Of a DNA stretch of 20,140 bases, positions 1-6,843 are shown piece after piece. Position numbers and translations under genes: made by a program. Where the stretch lies: the NCBI GenBank assembly GCA_021161495.1, contig JAGHAO010000222.1:1-20140 (forward strand), given 5' to 3'. This stretch comes from Caldisericaceae bacterium (GTDB lineage: Bacteria > Caldisericota > Caldisericia > Caldisericales > Caldisericaceae). The notes below the pieces were generated by a model. That model was given only the letters and a program-made list of their open reading frames with translations, was not told the origin of the DNA and searched no databases. Every line of letters begins with the position of its first letter. Within the stretch, counting starts at the first letter, position 1.

Positions 1-1
1 C

Positions 2-367
2 AACGTCGGTGTCCTTCTCAGAGGCGTTGGCCATGACGAAGTGAAGAGAGGACAGGTTCTTGCAAAACCCGGTTCCATTCATCCCTACAAGAAATTCAAG
101 GCGAGAGTTTATATCCTTTCCAAAGAAGAAGGCGGAAGGCATAAACCCTTCTTCACCGGATACAAGCCTCAGTTCTATCTCAGAACAACCGACGTTACGG
201 GAACAATCAAACTCCCCGAAGGCGTTCAGATGGCAATGCCCGGTGACAACGTGGATATGGAAGTCGAACTCATCTACCCCGTAGCATTGGAAGAAACCCA
301 GAGGTTTGCTATCCGTGAAGGCGGTAGAACTGTTGGTGCCGGAGTCATCACTGAGGTGATTGAATAA
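2..367 (+). CDS. tuf: Elongation factor Tu, C-terminal part (5' end outside window)
   Basis: EF-Tu is the GTPase that carries aminoacyl-tRNA to the ribosomal A site. Only about 121 C-terminal residues lie in the window, covering the end of domain 2 and domain 3. The frame is open from base 2 with no start codon, so the gene continues upstream. Recognisable EF-Tu stretches are RGQVLAKPGSI, EEGGRHKPFF, the PQFYLRTTDVTG block and the terminal REGGRTVGAGVITEV. The GTPase domain and its G motifs are not visible. The gene ends 22 bases before rpsJ with no terminator between them, so the str and S10 operons appear joined. A GTG at 41 is internal to the EF-Tu reading frame and is not the start. Confidence 0.97.
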   Translation, partial: NVGVLLRGVGHDEVKRGQVLAKPGSIHPYKKFKARVYILSKEEGGRHKPFFTGYKPQFYLRTTDVTGTIKLPEGVQMAMPGDNVDMEVELIYPVALEETQRFAIREGGRTVGAGVITEVIE

Positions 368-389
368 TATATTGAAGGAGAGATAACAA

Positions 390-698
390 ATGGAGAAGGA
401 GAGATTGAGAATTAAGCTTAAAGCATTTGACCACGAAATTCTTGATATCTGGGCATCGAAGATTGTCCAGATGGCAAAGAGTAGTGGGGCGAATGTTGTA
501 GGTCCTATTCCTTTACCTACAAAGAGAACTGTTTTTAACGTTCTTCGCTCGCCCCATGTCGATAAAGACTCGCAGGAGGAATTTGAGATTTGCGTACATA
601 AGAGATTGATAGAGATCAAGAATGCTACTCCCGAAATTACGCAAAAACTTGCAAATATGGATATTCCTCAGGGAGTTGAAGTGGAGATTAAGATTTAA
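390..698 (+). CDS. rpsJ: 30S ribosomal protein uS10
   Basis: uS10 sits in the 30S head and, with NusB, also acts in transcription antitermination. The 102-residue product has the family's normal length. The exposed-loop signature VLRSPHVDKDSQEEFE is clear, as is the segment VVGPIPLPTKR. The ATG has a good Shine-Dalgarno, AAGGAG at 375-380. It is the first gene of the S10 block. Its TAA (696-698) is followed by rplC, whose start is better placed at 710 than at the ATG overlapping this stop. Confidence 0.98.
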   Translation: MEKERLRIKLKAFDHEILDIWASKIVQMAKSSGANVVGPIPLPTKRTVFNVLRSPHVDKDSQEEFEICVHKRLIEIKNATPEITQKLANMDIPQGVEVEIKI

Positions 699-699
699 T

Positions 700-704
700 G
701 GAGG
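700..704 (+). promoter_or_regulatory. Ribosome binding site that decides the rplC start
   Basis: GGAGG lies 5 bases upstream of the ATG at 710. The alternative in-frame ATG at 698 overlaps this site and has no such motif at the right distance. Starting at 710 also gives the family-typical N-terminus MAKGLLGYKIGM. Confidence 0.75.
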
Positions 705-709
705 GCGAT

Positions 710-1315
710 ATGGCGAAGGGATTGTTGGGTTATAAAATCGGAATGACTTCCGTGTACGTAGGAGATAAACTTGTTCCTGTTACGGTTATTAAAGCGGGCC
801 CTTGTGTTGTTGTCGGTAAGAAAACTGTTGATAAGGACGGGTACAACGCTGTGCGGCTCGGCTTTGTAGAAGTTAAACCCGAAAAGTTGAACAAACCCGA
901 AGCGGGAGTTTTCAAGAAAAATAATGTTCCGGCTTTCAAATACGTAAGAGAAATCAGAGATATGGACGGAGAAGTCGGAGATAAAGTAACTGTGGAAATT
1001 TTTAAAGACGATAAAAAGGTGAAAGTGTCCGGATATTCGAAAGGTAAAGGTTTCTCCGGCGTTGTAAAGCGTTGGGGTTTTCACGGATGGCCTAAAACGC
1101 ATGGCTCCGAGGCAACAAGAAGGCCCGGTTCCATTGGAGCGGGCTCTACGCCGGGAAAGGTATTAAAAGGCCATCATATGGCAGGGCATTCGGGAACTTA
1201 CTGGACAACGATCAGCAATCTTGAAATCGTAAAAGTTATTCCGGAAAAGGATGTTATTCTTGTCAAAGGAAATGTTCCCGGTTCTGAGAAGAGCCTTTTG
1301 ATAATAAGGGCTTAG
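710..1315 (+). CDS. rplC: 50S ribosomal protein uL3
   Basis: uL3 is an early assembly protein of the 50S subunit, and a long internal loop reaches the peptidyl transferase centre. The 201-residue product shows the N-terminal GLLGYKIGMT motif, the loop segments GFSGVVKRWGFHG and RRPGSIGAGSTPGKV, and the tail VILVKGNVPG. The tip after GHHMAG reads HSGTYWTTISNLEIV, where most bacteria have a Q/HMGN-(E/x)-RVTV-type sequence. The aromatic Tyr164-Trp165 there is unusual to my eye. The start is chosen at 710 from the GGAGG at 700-704 and the conserved N-terminus. rplD follows after 10 bases. Confidence 0.97.
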   Translation: MAKGLLGYKIGMTSVYVGDKLVPVTVIKAGPCVVVGKKTVDKDGYNAVRLGFVEVKPEKLNKPEAGVFKKNNVPAFKYVREIRDMDGEVGDKVTVEIFKDDKKVKVSGYSKGKGFSGVVKRWGFHGWPKTHGSEATRRPGSIGAGSTPGKVLKGHHMAGHSGTYWTTISNLEIVKVIPEKDVILVKGNVPGSEKSLLIIRA

Positions 1316-1325
1316 GAGGTTTATT

Positions 1326-1958
1326 ATGAAGAGTAGCGTTATAGACATTAAAAATAACAGTGTTGGAGAATTGGAACTTCCGGATAGATTTTTTGCTGTT
1401 CCTGAGAAGAAACACCTTGTTTATATGGCTGTTCGCAGGTATTTAAACAATAGAAGGAGAGGTACTGCTGATACTCAGGAAAGAGCGGATGTGAGTTATA
1501 GCACGAGAAAAATGAGAGCACAGAAAGGTTCGGGCCGTTCCAGGCAGGGTGCCAGAACTTCGAATATCTGGAAAGGCGGTGCCGTTGTTTTTGGCCCTCA
1601 TCCGAGAGATTACAGTATAAAAATGAATAAAAAAGAATTGAGAACCGCTATTTTCTCGGCACTTTCTTCTCGTTTCAGAGAAGGGGATGTAAGGATTTTA
1701 AAAGGTGTTAAAGCAAGCGGAAAAACAAAAGAGATCGCGAATTTACTGAATAGCCTTAATAAAGAAAAAGAGTTGGGAACCGTGTTGTTTGTATACTCCG
1801 AAGATAACGGAAATGTGGAACTTGCTTCCAGAAATATTCCTTATTGCAAACCTCTTGATTATCGTTTCCTTAATGCATACGACCTTGTTGTTTATGATTC
1901 CATTCTCTTCACGGAGGAAGCGATAAAAGGAATGGAAGGATGGTGGAAAAATGAGTAG
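1326..1958 (+). CDS. rplD: 50S ribosomal protein uL4
   Basis: uL4 binds 23S rRNA early in assembly and its extended loop lines the exit tunnel. In some bacteria it also represses the S10 operon. The 210-residue protein has the tunnel-loop signature MRAQKGSGRSRQGARTSNIW followed by GGAVVFGPHPRDYSIKMNKKE. The C-terminal region (NAYDLVVYDSILFTEEAI) matches the usual ending. The ATG at 1326 follows an AGGAGGT site. The last 8 bases overlap the start of rplW, pointing to translational coupling. The tail after the family core ends in GWWKNE, a short variable extension. Confidence 0.97.
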   Translation: MKSSVIDIKNNSVGELELPDRFFAVPEKKHLVYMAVRRYLNNRRRGTADTQERADVSYSTRKMRAQKGSGRSRQGARTSNIWKGGAVVFGPHPRDYSIKMNKKELRTAIFSALSSRFREGDVRILKGVKASGKTKEIANLLNSLNKEKELGTVLFVYSEDNGNVELASRNIPYCKPLDYRFLNAYDLVVYDSILFTEEAIKGMEGWWKNE

Positions 1959-2235
1959 AATAGAAGTACTTATAAGGCCTATTGTAACCGAAAAATCCAC
2001 GACACTTGCAGAGCAAGGCAAATACGTTTTCCTTGTGGATAAAAGAGCGAATGCACAAATGATAAAAGAAGCGGTGGAAGAATTTTTTTCGGTGAAGGTA
2101 AAAAAGGTGAATATAGGTAAAGTATTCGGGAAGAAAAAAAGAGTAAGATACAATTACACAAAAACTCCGACATATAAAAAAGCAATTGTTACTCTTTATC
2201 CCGGATACAAGATTGACCTTATGCACCACGTATAA
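1951..2235 (+). CDS. rplW: 50S ribosomal protein uL23
   Basis: uL23 sits at the exit-tunnel mouth and is the docking site for trigger factor and SRP. The 94-residue protein begins with the typical I-x-RPIVTEKST motif and continues through VDKRANAQMIKEAVEEFFSV and VNIGKVFGKKKR, ending near the usual length. The start codon lies inside the end of rplD (8-base overlap), and I see only a modest purine-rich Shine-Dalgarno (GGAAGGATGG region), so it probably relies on coupling to uL4 translation. Confidence 0.97.
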   Translation: MSRIEVLIRPIVTEKSTTLAEQGKYVFLVDKRANAQMIKEAVEEFFSVKVKKVNIGKVFGKKKRVRYNYTKTPTYKKAIVTLYPGYKIDLMHHV

Positions 2236-2253
2236 CGGACGGAGGTAAAAGAG

Positions 2254-3090
2254 ATGGCAATTAAAGTTTACAAACCAACGACTCCGGGAATGCGCGGCAG
2301 ATCTGTTGTTAAACATTCCGAAGTCATAACAAAGAAGAGACCGGAAAAATCCCTTACCATCGGTTTAAAGAAAAAGGGTGGCAGAAATAATACGGGAAAA
2401 ATTACGGTAAGGCATAGAGGTGGCGGAAACAAACGCCTTTACAGAATAATTGATTTCAAAAGGGACAAAATAGGTGTTCCCGCAAAGGTTAAGGCAATTG
2501 AGTACGATCCTAATAGATCCGCATACATTGCTTTGCTTGTTTATGCTGACGGCGAGAAAAGGTATATCCTTGCTCCCCTTGGGGTTAAAGTGGGAGATAC
2601 CGTTATTTCCGACGAGACGACCGAAGTGAAGCCCGGTAATGCTATGCCTTTGAGGAATATTCCCCTCGGTACTCTTATTCACAACATAGAAATGATTCCC
2701 GGGAAGGGCGGGATACTTGTCAGGGCAGCCGGTGCATCCGCACAGATTCTTGCCAAGGAAGGCAATTATGCACACATAAGAATGCCCTCCGGAGAAGTAA
2801 GGATGATGCATCTCAATTGCAGAGCAACCATAGGCCAAATTGGTAATGTGGATCACGAAAATGTGAATCTCGGGAAAGCGGGAATTAAGCGCCATAAAGG
2901 ATTCCGTCCTTCTGTAAGGGGTGCTGCAATGAACCCTGTTGATCACCCGCATGGCGGTGGTGAAGGAAAGGCACCTGTAGGTCATCCTGGGCCGTTATCT
3001 CCTTGGGGCAAACCTACTCTCGGATATAAAACAAGAAAGAAGAATAAACCTTCCGACAAGTACATAATCAGAAGGAGGAATAAGAGATGA
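2254..3090 (+). CDS. rplB: 50S ribosomal protein uL2
   Basis: uL2 is the most conserved 50S protein and is needed for subunit association and for the integrity of the peptidyl transferase centre. The 278-residue product has the N-terminal KPTTPGMRGRS region, GRNNTGKITVRHRGGGNKR, and the functional C-terminal block MNPVDHPHGGGEGKAP with the conserved His in DHPHGG. It ends in a basic tail rich in Arg and Lys. The ATG at 2254 has GGAGGT 7 bases upstream. The gene overlaps rpsS by 4 bases (ATGA). Confidence 0.99.
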   Translation: MAIKVYKPTTPGMRGRSVVKHSEVITKKRPEKSLTIGLKKKGGRNNTGKITVRHRGGGNKRLYRIIDFKRDKIGVPAKVKAIEYDPNRSAYIALLVYADGEKRYILAPLGVKVGDTVISDETTEVKPGNAMPLRNIPLGTLIHNIEMIPGKGGILVRAAGASAQILAKEGNYAHIRMPSGEVRMMHLNCRATIGQIGNVDHENVNLGKAGIKRHKGFRPSVRGAAMNPVDHPHGGGEGKAPVGHPGPLSPWGKPTLGYKTRKKNKPSDKYIIRRRNKR

Positions 3091-3362
3091 GTAAAAAAAG
3101 ACTTTACGTAGACCCGAAACTTTTGGAAAAAATAAAGAAGATGAACGAAAAAGGCGAAAAGAAGGTTATCAAAGTATGGTGCAGGAGATCCGCCATTACG
3201 GAGGAAATGATAGGGCACACAATTGCCGTGCATAATGGTAAAACTCACATACCTGTTTATATAACGAAGGATATGGTGGGGCACAGGCTCGGGGAATTTG
3301 CTATTACAAGAACTTTCCACGGGCATAAAGTACCCACTGCGAGAATTATTACGAAGACATAG
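3087..3362 (+). CDS. rpsS: 30S ribosomal protein uS19
   Basis: uS19 lies in the 30S head next to uS13 and contacts A-site tRNA through its tail. The 91-residue protein contains the conserved VWCRRSAI region, HNGKTHIPVYITKDMVGHRLGEFA and TRTFHGHK. Its length fits the family. The ATG overlaps the uL2 stop by 4 bases and is preceded by AAGGAGG inside the rplB 3' end. The N-terminus lacks the common RS-(L/V)-KKGPF form and reads MSKKRLYVDPKLLEKI, a moderately divergent start also seen in some deep lineages. Confidence 0.97.
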   Translation: MSKKRLYVDPKLLEKIKKMNEKGEKKVIKVWCRRSAITEEMIGHTIAVHNGKTHIPVYITKDMVGHRLGEFAITRTFHGHKVPTARIITKT

Positions 3363-3376
3363 GAGGCTAACGGTTT

Positions 3377-3718
3377 ATGGAAGCGTATGCAAAATCCAAA
3401 CATCTCAGATTATCTGCAACCAAAGCGCGTCTTGTTGCTGAGCTTATAAAAGGAAAACAAGTCGATGAAGCATTTGCCATTTTAAAAGTGATGCCTCAAA
3501 AAGCGGCGCGTTTCCTTGAAAAAACGCTTAAATCTGCAGTTGCCAATGCTGAGAACAATTTTGAAATGGATAAAGATTCTTTATATGTTCACAGGGTTTC
3601 AATCGATGCCGAAGGCCCGCTTAAAAGATTGTATATCAGAGGTATGGGAAGAGCGGACATTCAAAGGAAACCTGTGAGTCAAATCACGATAGTAGTTAAA
3701 GAGAAAGAGGAGGTATAG
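3377..3718 (+). CDS. rplV: 50S ribosomal protein uL22
   Basis: uL22 binds all 23S domains, and its long beta-hairpin forms part of the exit-tunnel constriction and of the macrolide-resistance site. The 113-residue protein shows the family core LRLSATKARLVAELIKGK and LKSAVANAENN. The tunnel hairpin reads IRGMGRADIQRKPVSQITIVV (residues 87-107), where most bacteria have R-(G/x)-RGRA..I.KRTSHI. The Thr-Ser-His is replaced by Val-Ser-Gln. AGGAGG lies 10 bases before the ATG. rpsC follows with a one-base gap. Confidence 0.97.
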   Translation: MEAYAKSKHLRLSATKARLVAELIKGKQVDEAFAILKVMPQKAARFLEKTLKSAVANAENNFEMDKDSLYVHRVSIDAEGPLKRLYIRGMGRADIQRKPVSQITIVVKEKEEV

Positions 3719-3719
3719 A

Positions 3720-4394
3720 GTGGGACAGAAAGTTCATCCTTACGGATTTAGGCTTGGCATAACCAAGGATTGGCTGAGCAAGTGGTATGCCGATAAGAAA
3801 AATTATTCTCGTTTCGCACTTGAAGATTTTGCCATAAGAAAAGAAATTAAGAATTTGGGACCTGCTGCTGCGGTTTCTCATGTGGAAATTATTAGAAAAG
3901 GGAATCCTTCCGCAGGTGAGGTAAGAGTTATTATTCATAGTGCCCGCCCAGGAATGATTATTGGTAAAAAGGGTTCTGAAATTTCAAAACTCCAGGAAAG
4001 GTTGAAGCGGGTACTTTTCAATCCCGAAGAAAATTTGAGAATAGAAGTGAAAGAAGTCAAACGGCCCGAATTGGATGCGGAACTCATTGCTCAGAACGTT
4101 ATCGGAAAGATTGAGCAAAAGATCTCTTACAAAAGAGCAATAAAACAGGCAATCGGCCGGGCGATGCGCGCGGGTGCGAAAGGAATTAAGATTCAGGTTT
4201 CGGGACGTCTTGACGGTGCTGAAATTGCAAGAACGGAATGGTATAGAGACGGGAGAGTCCCGCTTCAAACTATCAATGCGGATATTGATTATGCGGAAGA
4301 ACCCGCACTTATTAAATTCGGAAGAATAGGAGTAAAAGTTTGGGTGTATAAGGGAGATGCCAAAAAGCGCACTTTCTTTACGCTTGAAAAATAG
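3720..4394 (+). CDS. rpsC: 30S ribosomal protein uS3
   Basis: uS3 forms part of the mRNA entry tunnel and the ribosomal helicase site. The 224-residue product starts at GTG with the canonical MGQKVHPYGFRLG. The KH-domain loop GMIIGKKGSEI is followed by the C-terminal domain motifs SGRLDGAEIARTEWYRDGRVPLQTI and KVWVYKG. AGGAGG at 3708-3713 lies in the end of rplV and supports the GTG start. Length is normal. Confidence 0.98.
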   Translation: MGQKVHPYGFRLGITKDWLSKWYADKKNYSRFALEDFAIRKEIKNLGPAAAVSHVEIIRKGNPSAGEVRVIIHSARPGMIIGKKGSEISKLQERLKRVLFNPEENLRIEVKEVKRPELDAELIAQNVIGKIEQKISYKRAIKQAIGRAMRAGAKGIKIQVSGRLDGAEIARTEWYRDGRVPLQTINADIDYAEEPALIKFGRIGVKVWVYKGDAKKRTFFTLEK

Positions 4395-4395
4395 C

Positions 4396-4403
4396 GGAGG
4401 TGA
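4396..4403 (+). promoter_or_regulatory. Ribosome binding site that decides the rplP start
   Basis: GGAGGTGA is 6 bases from the ATG at 4410 but directly abuts the in-frame ATG at 4404. The site therefore favours 4410, which yields the family-typical N-terminus MLMPERVKHRKQ. Confidence 0.8.
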
Positions 4404-4409
4404 ATGAAT

Positions 4410-4826
4410 ATGTTAATGCCGGAAAGAGTTAAGCACAGAAAACAGCATAGAGGTAGAATGAAGGGCAAAGCCAAGGGCGGGACATACGTGGCTTTTGGTG
4501 ATTTTGGAATTCAGGCGCTTGAACCTGCTTGGATCACTGCGAGGCAGATAGAAGCATCAAGGCTTGTTCTTATTCAATCCGTTAGAAAAGTAGGAAAGCT
4601 TTGGATTAGAGTTTTTCCTGACAAACCTGTTACTAAGAAACCTGCCGAAACAAGAATGGGTAGCGGAAAAGGCGACGTGGATCATTGGGTTGCGGTTGTA
4701 AAACCGGGCCGTATTTTATTTGAAATATCAGGTGTTTCGAGAGAGAAGGCCGAAGAGCTTACAAAACAGGTTGGGTTTAAACTCCCCATTAAGGTTAGGC
4801 TTGTGGAGCGTGAGGAGGTTATATAA
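4410..4826 (+). CDS. rplP: 50S ribosomal protein uL16
   Basis: uL16 binds near the A site and helps position the acceptor end of tRNA. It is one of the late assembly proteins. The 138-residue product has the conserved start MLMPERVKHRKQHRGRMKG, the KLWIRVFPDKPVTKKPAETRMGSGKG core and VAVVKPGRILFEISGV. The start at 4410 is preferred over 4404 because of Shine-Dalgarno spacing. rpmC begins 3 bases after its stop, with that gene's Shine-Dalgarno inside the rplP 3' end. Confidence 0.98.
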   Translation: MLMPERVKHRKQHRGRMKGKAKGGTYVAFGDFGIQALEPAWITARQIEASRLVLIQSVRKVGKLWIRVFPDKPVTKKPAETRMGSGKGDVDHWVAVVKPGRILFEISGVSREKAEELTKQVGFKLPIKVRLVEREEVI

Positions 4827-4829
4827 ATT

Positions 4830-5030
4830 ATGAAGGCTGAAAAAATTAGAGATATGACTGATCAGGAAATTGAGCAGCAGTTAAAAAACCTCAGAAAAGA
4901 GTTGTTCAATTTGAGGTTTCAACTTGCAACTCATCAGTTGCACAATGCCGCTCGTATGAAGCTTGTAAGAAAAGATATTGCAAGGCTTCTTACAATTAAA
5001 AGAGAACGTGAGTTAAACAGAGAGGTGTAG
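4830..5030 (+). CDS. rpmC: 50S ribosomal protein uL29
   Basis: uL29 is a small two-helix protein beside uL23 at the exit tunnel. The 66-residue sequence begins MKAEKIRDMTDQEIEQQL and carries the signature KELFNLRFQLATHQLHN followed by VRKDIARLLT. This is the normal length and pattern. GAGGAGGT at 4812-4819, within the end of rplP, serves as its Shine-Dalgarno. rpsQ starts one base after the stop. Confidence 0.97.
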   Translation: MKAEKIRDMTDQEIEQQLKNLRKELFNLRFQLATHQLHNAARMKLVRKDIARLLTIKRERELNREV

Positions 5031-5031
5031 G

Positions 5032-5280
5032 ATGGCAAGAAAAGAATTAGTTGGCAAGGTAGTAAGTGCTTATCAGAAGACGGTAGTTGTACGTGTGGAT
5101 AGAAATCTCCCGCATCCCCTTTACCTGAAAAGAATAAAGAGGACGAGCAAATTTTACGCTCACGATGAAGAGATGAAAGCAAAACCGGGAGATACCGTAC
5201 GTATAAAAGAAACTCGCCCGATTAGTAAATTGAAGAGGTGGAGAGTTGTGGAGATTCTTAGCGGAGGTGAGCAGAAATGA
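5032..5280 (+). CDS. rpsQ: 30S ribosomal protein uS17
   Basis: uS17 is a primary 16S-binding OB-fold protein at the bottom of the 30S body. The 82-residue product shows LVGKVVSAYQKTVVVRVDR, the loop HPLYLKRIKRTSKFYAHDE and GDTVRIKETRPISKLKRWRVVEI. The length is typical. Its Shine-Dalgarno (GAGGTG, 5022-5027) is in the end of rpmC, and it overlaps rplN by 4 bases. Confidence 0.98.
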   Translation: MARKELVGKVVSAYQKTVVVRVDRNLPHPLYLKRIKRTSKFYAHDEEMKAKPGDTVRIKETRPISKLKRWRVVEILSGGEQK

Positions 5281-5645
5281 TCAGGCAGTATTCGAGGCTT
5301 GTTGTTGCCGATAACACCGGTGCGAAAGAAATTTCTTGTATTACCGTTTTGAGAGTCGGAAAAAGAGATACCGGAACAGTAGGTGACAGAATAGTTGCAA
5401 CCGTTAAAAAAGCGGCACCTAACAGTGCAATTCCCAAAGGTACCGTTGTGAAGGCGGTTATTGTAAGAACAAAATATCCCGTAAAAAGAGAAGACGGCAG
5501 TATTATCCGCTTTAGTGATAATGCCGCTGTAATTATAGACGACGAAGGAAACCCAAAAGGAACAAGGGTTTTTGGTCCTGTCTCGAGAGAACTTCGTAAG
5601 AAGGGGTATTTGAAAATTGTTTCCCTTGCCCCGGAAGTTCTATAG
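5277..5645 (+). CDS. rplN: 50S ribosomal protein uL14
   Basis: uL14 sits at the subunit interface and forms intersubunit bridges. It is the usual binding partner of the silencing factor RsfS. The 122-residue protein is canonical: MIRQYSRLVVADNTGAKEI, then RTKYPVKREDGS and GNPKGTRVFGPVSRELR, ending at EVL. The ATGA overlap with rpsQ, preceded by GGAGGTGA at 5263-5270, indicates coupled translation. In E. coli this gene begins the spc operon. Here there is no gap or promoter-like sequence at that boundary. Confidence 0.99.
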   Translation: MIRQYSRLVVADNTGAKEISCITVLRVGKRDTGTVGDRIVATVKKAAPNSAIPKGTVVKAVIVRTKYPVKREDGSIIRFSDNAAVIIDDEGNPKGTRVFGPVSRELRKKGYLKIVSLAPEVL

Positions 5646-5654
5646 GAGGTAATG

Positions 5655-6002
5655 ATGAAGGTTTTAAAGAAAAAAGTTAAACCGCTTGAAATTAAGAAAG
5701 GAGATACGGTTATCGTAATCTCCGGAAAAGATAAAGGCATAAAAGGCAAAGTTATAAGGACTATTCCTGAAAAAGGCATGGTTGTGGTGGAAGGCGTAAA
5801 TATGCAAACACATTTCTTACGCCCCACGCAGGATATGCCTCAGGGAAAAATTACAAAGAGAGAAGGTCCTATATACGCAAGCAAAGTGCAACTTATATGC
5901 CCTCACTGCCATGAAAGGACAAGAATTGCACATAAAATTCTTGAAAACGGAAAAAGTGTTAGGGTATGTAAAAATTGCCACGAAGTAATTGATAAAATTT
6001 AG
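5655..6002 (+). CDS. rplX: 50S ribosomal protein uL24, with C-terminal zinc ribbon
   Basis: uL24 initiates 50S assembly and lies by the exit tunnel. The 115-residue protein has an N-terminal KOW segment (KKGDTVIVISGKDKGIKGKV, residues 14-33) and VVVEGVNMQTHF. A C-terminal zinc-ribbon follows with C82-x2-C85 and C105-x2-C108 separated by RTRIAHKILENGKSVRV. The four-cysteine form is known in many bacteria and is often reduced in others. Two tandem ATGs exist at 5652 and 5655. AGGAGGT at 5644-5650 leaves only 1 base to the first, so the second is preferred. The Cys ligands are intact, so zinc binding is likely. Confidence 0.97.
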   Translation: MKVLKKKVKPLEIKKGDTVIVISGKDKGIKGKVIRTIPEKGMVVVEGVNMQTHFLRPTQDMPQGKITKREGPIYASKVQLICPHCHERTRIAHKILENGKSVRVCKNCHEVIDKI

Positions 6003-6006
6003 GTGA
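6001..6006 (+). promoter_or_regulatory. Ribosome binding site for rplE
   Basis: AGGTGA is 7 bases before the ATG at 6014. The in-frame GTG at 6008 is only 1 base from it, so 6014 is the likelier start. This placement matters because the start fixes the length of the unusual uL5 N-terminal extension. Confidence 0.65.
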
Positions 6007-6013
6007 GGTGAGT

Positions 6014-6637
6014 ATGGCTAAGAAAACAACTGGTAAAAAAGGCGTATTCAAATTAGATAAAAAATTTGAGGCTATTCTGCGAGAAAAACTCCCTCCGTCT
6101 TCTCTTAAGGAAAAATATGAAAAAGAGGTAAAAAAGAGAATGATGGAGCGGTTTGGGTATAAAAATATAATGCAGGTACCTAAAATTGTAAAAATTTCTA
6201 TAAACCGCGGAGTAGGAGATGCAAATGATGATCCGAAGGCAATGGAGAAAACAATTCAGGAATTTGTTTTGATTACACATCAAAGGCCTGTTGTTACTCG
6301 TGCAAAAAGGTCTATTGCGTCCTTTAAGATCAGGGAAGGTGCTCCTGTCGGTTGCAGAGTAACATTGCGGGGCAACAATATGTATTCCTTTATGGAGAAA
6401 CTTATAAATACGGCTCTTCCGAGGATAAGAGACTTTAAGGGGCTTTCTCCCAATGCATTCGACGGAAGAGGCAACTACACTTTCGGCATCAGGGAACAAC
6501 TTATTTTCCCGGAGATTGATTACGATAAGATTGATAAGGTGCGTGGATTTAATATCACGATAACGACGACTGCCAAAACAGACGAAGAAGCAAAGGCCCT
6601 GCTTGAGTTTATGGGCTTCCCGTTTAGAGAAAGGTAG
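6014..6637 (+). CDS. rplE: 50S ribosomal protein uL5 with N-terminal extension
   Basis: uL5 joins 5S rRNA to the 50S central protuberance and contacts P-site tRNA. The core is canonical from residue 31: LKEKYEKEV, MMERFGYKNIMQVPKIVKI, PVVTRAKRSIASFKIREG, VTLRGNNMYSFMEKLI and the C-terminal GFPFRER. Typical bacterial uL5 starts only 3-5 residues before LKEKY and is about 180 residues. Here 30 residues precede it (rich in Lys, containing KLDKKFEAILREKLPPSS), making 207 in total. No ATG, GTG or TTG with a suitable Shine-Dalgarno lies nearer the core, so the extension looks real. The start at 6014 is preferred over the GTG at 6008. Confidence 0.95.
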   Translation: MAKKTTGKKGVFKLDKKFEAILREKLPPSSLKEKYEKEVKKRMMERFGYKNIMQVPKIVKISINRGVGDANDDPKAMEKTIQEFVLITHQRPVVTRAKRSIASFKIREGAPVGCRVTLRGNNMYSFMEKLINTALPRIRDFKGLSPNAFDGRGNYTFGIREQLIFPEIDYDKIDKVRGFNITITTTAKTDEEAKALLEFMGFPFRER

Positions 6638-6646
6638 GTGTGAGAT

Positions 6647-6832
6647 ATGGCAAGAAAAGCAATGATCGAAAAGGCAAAAAAAGAGCCTAAATTCAAAGTA
6701 AGAAAGCATAACAGATGTAAAATATGCGGCAGACCGAGGGCGGTTTACAGTAAATTCGGTCTCTGCAGGCATTGTCTTAGAAAACTTGCTCTTGAGGGCA
6801 AATTGCCCGGCGTGAAGAAAGCAAGCTGGTGA
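6647..6832 (+). CDS. rpsZ: 30S ribosomal protein uS14, type Z (zinc-binding)
   Basis: uS14 is a 30S head protein near the decoding region. At 61 residues this is the short zinc-binding form: C24-x2-C27 and C40-x2-C43 (RCKICGRPRAVYSKFGLCRHC) match the classical pattern of Thermus and Bacillus type Z proteins. All four ligands are present. The start has only a modest Shine-Dalgarno (AGGTG, 6636-6640), and the gene sits 9 bases after rplE. It occupies the normal slot between rplE and rpsH. Confidence 0.98.
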   Translation: MARKAMIEKAKKEPKFKVRKHNRCKICGRPRAVYSKFGLCRHCLRKLALEGKLPGVKKASW

Positions 6833-6837
6833 GGAGG
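6831..6837 (+). promoter_or_regulatory. Ribosome binding site that decides the rpsH start
   Basis: GAGGAGG leaves 6 bases to the ATG at 6844. The in-frame GTG at 6829 lies upstream of the site and cannot use it. Confidence 0.85.
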
Positions 6838-6843
6838 AAAAAA

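Noticed and set aside
2365..2985. 206-codon open frame on the - strand inside rplB
   Set aside because: It is a shadow of uL2, with no protein-like motifs and no room for its own signals.
5258..5290. Possible operon boundary or S8-type regulatory site at the S10/spc junction
   Set aside because: rpsQ and rplN overlap by 4 bases with no gap or hairpin, so there is no sign of the separate spc promoter or leader known from E. coli.
5258..5827. 189-codon hydrophobic open frame on the - strand over rplN and rplX
   Set aside because: The hydrophobic look comes from complementing Lys/Glu-rich codons. It is fully covered by conserved ribosomal genes.
6053..6772. 239-codon open frame on the - strand across rplE and rpsZ
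   Set aside because: It lies antisense to two well-conserved genes and has no Shine-Dalgarno or recognisable domain. Its composition (rich in Phe, Tyr, Ser, His) is what a complemented purine-rich gene produces.
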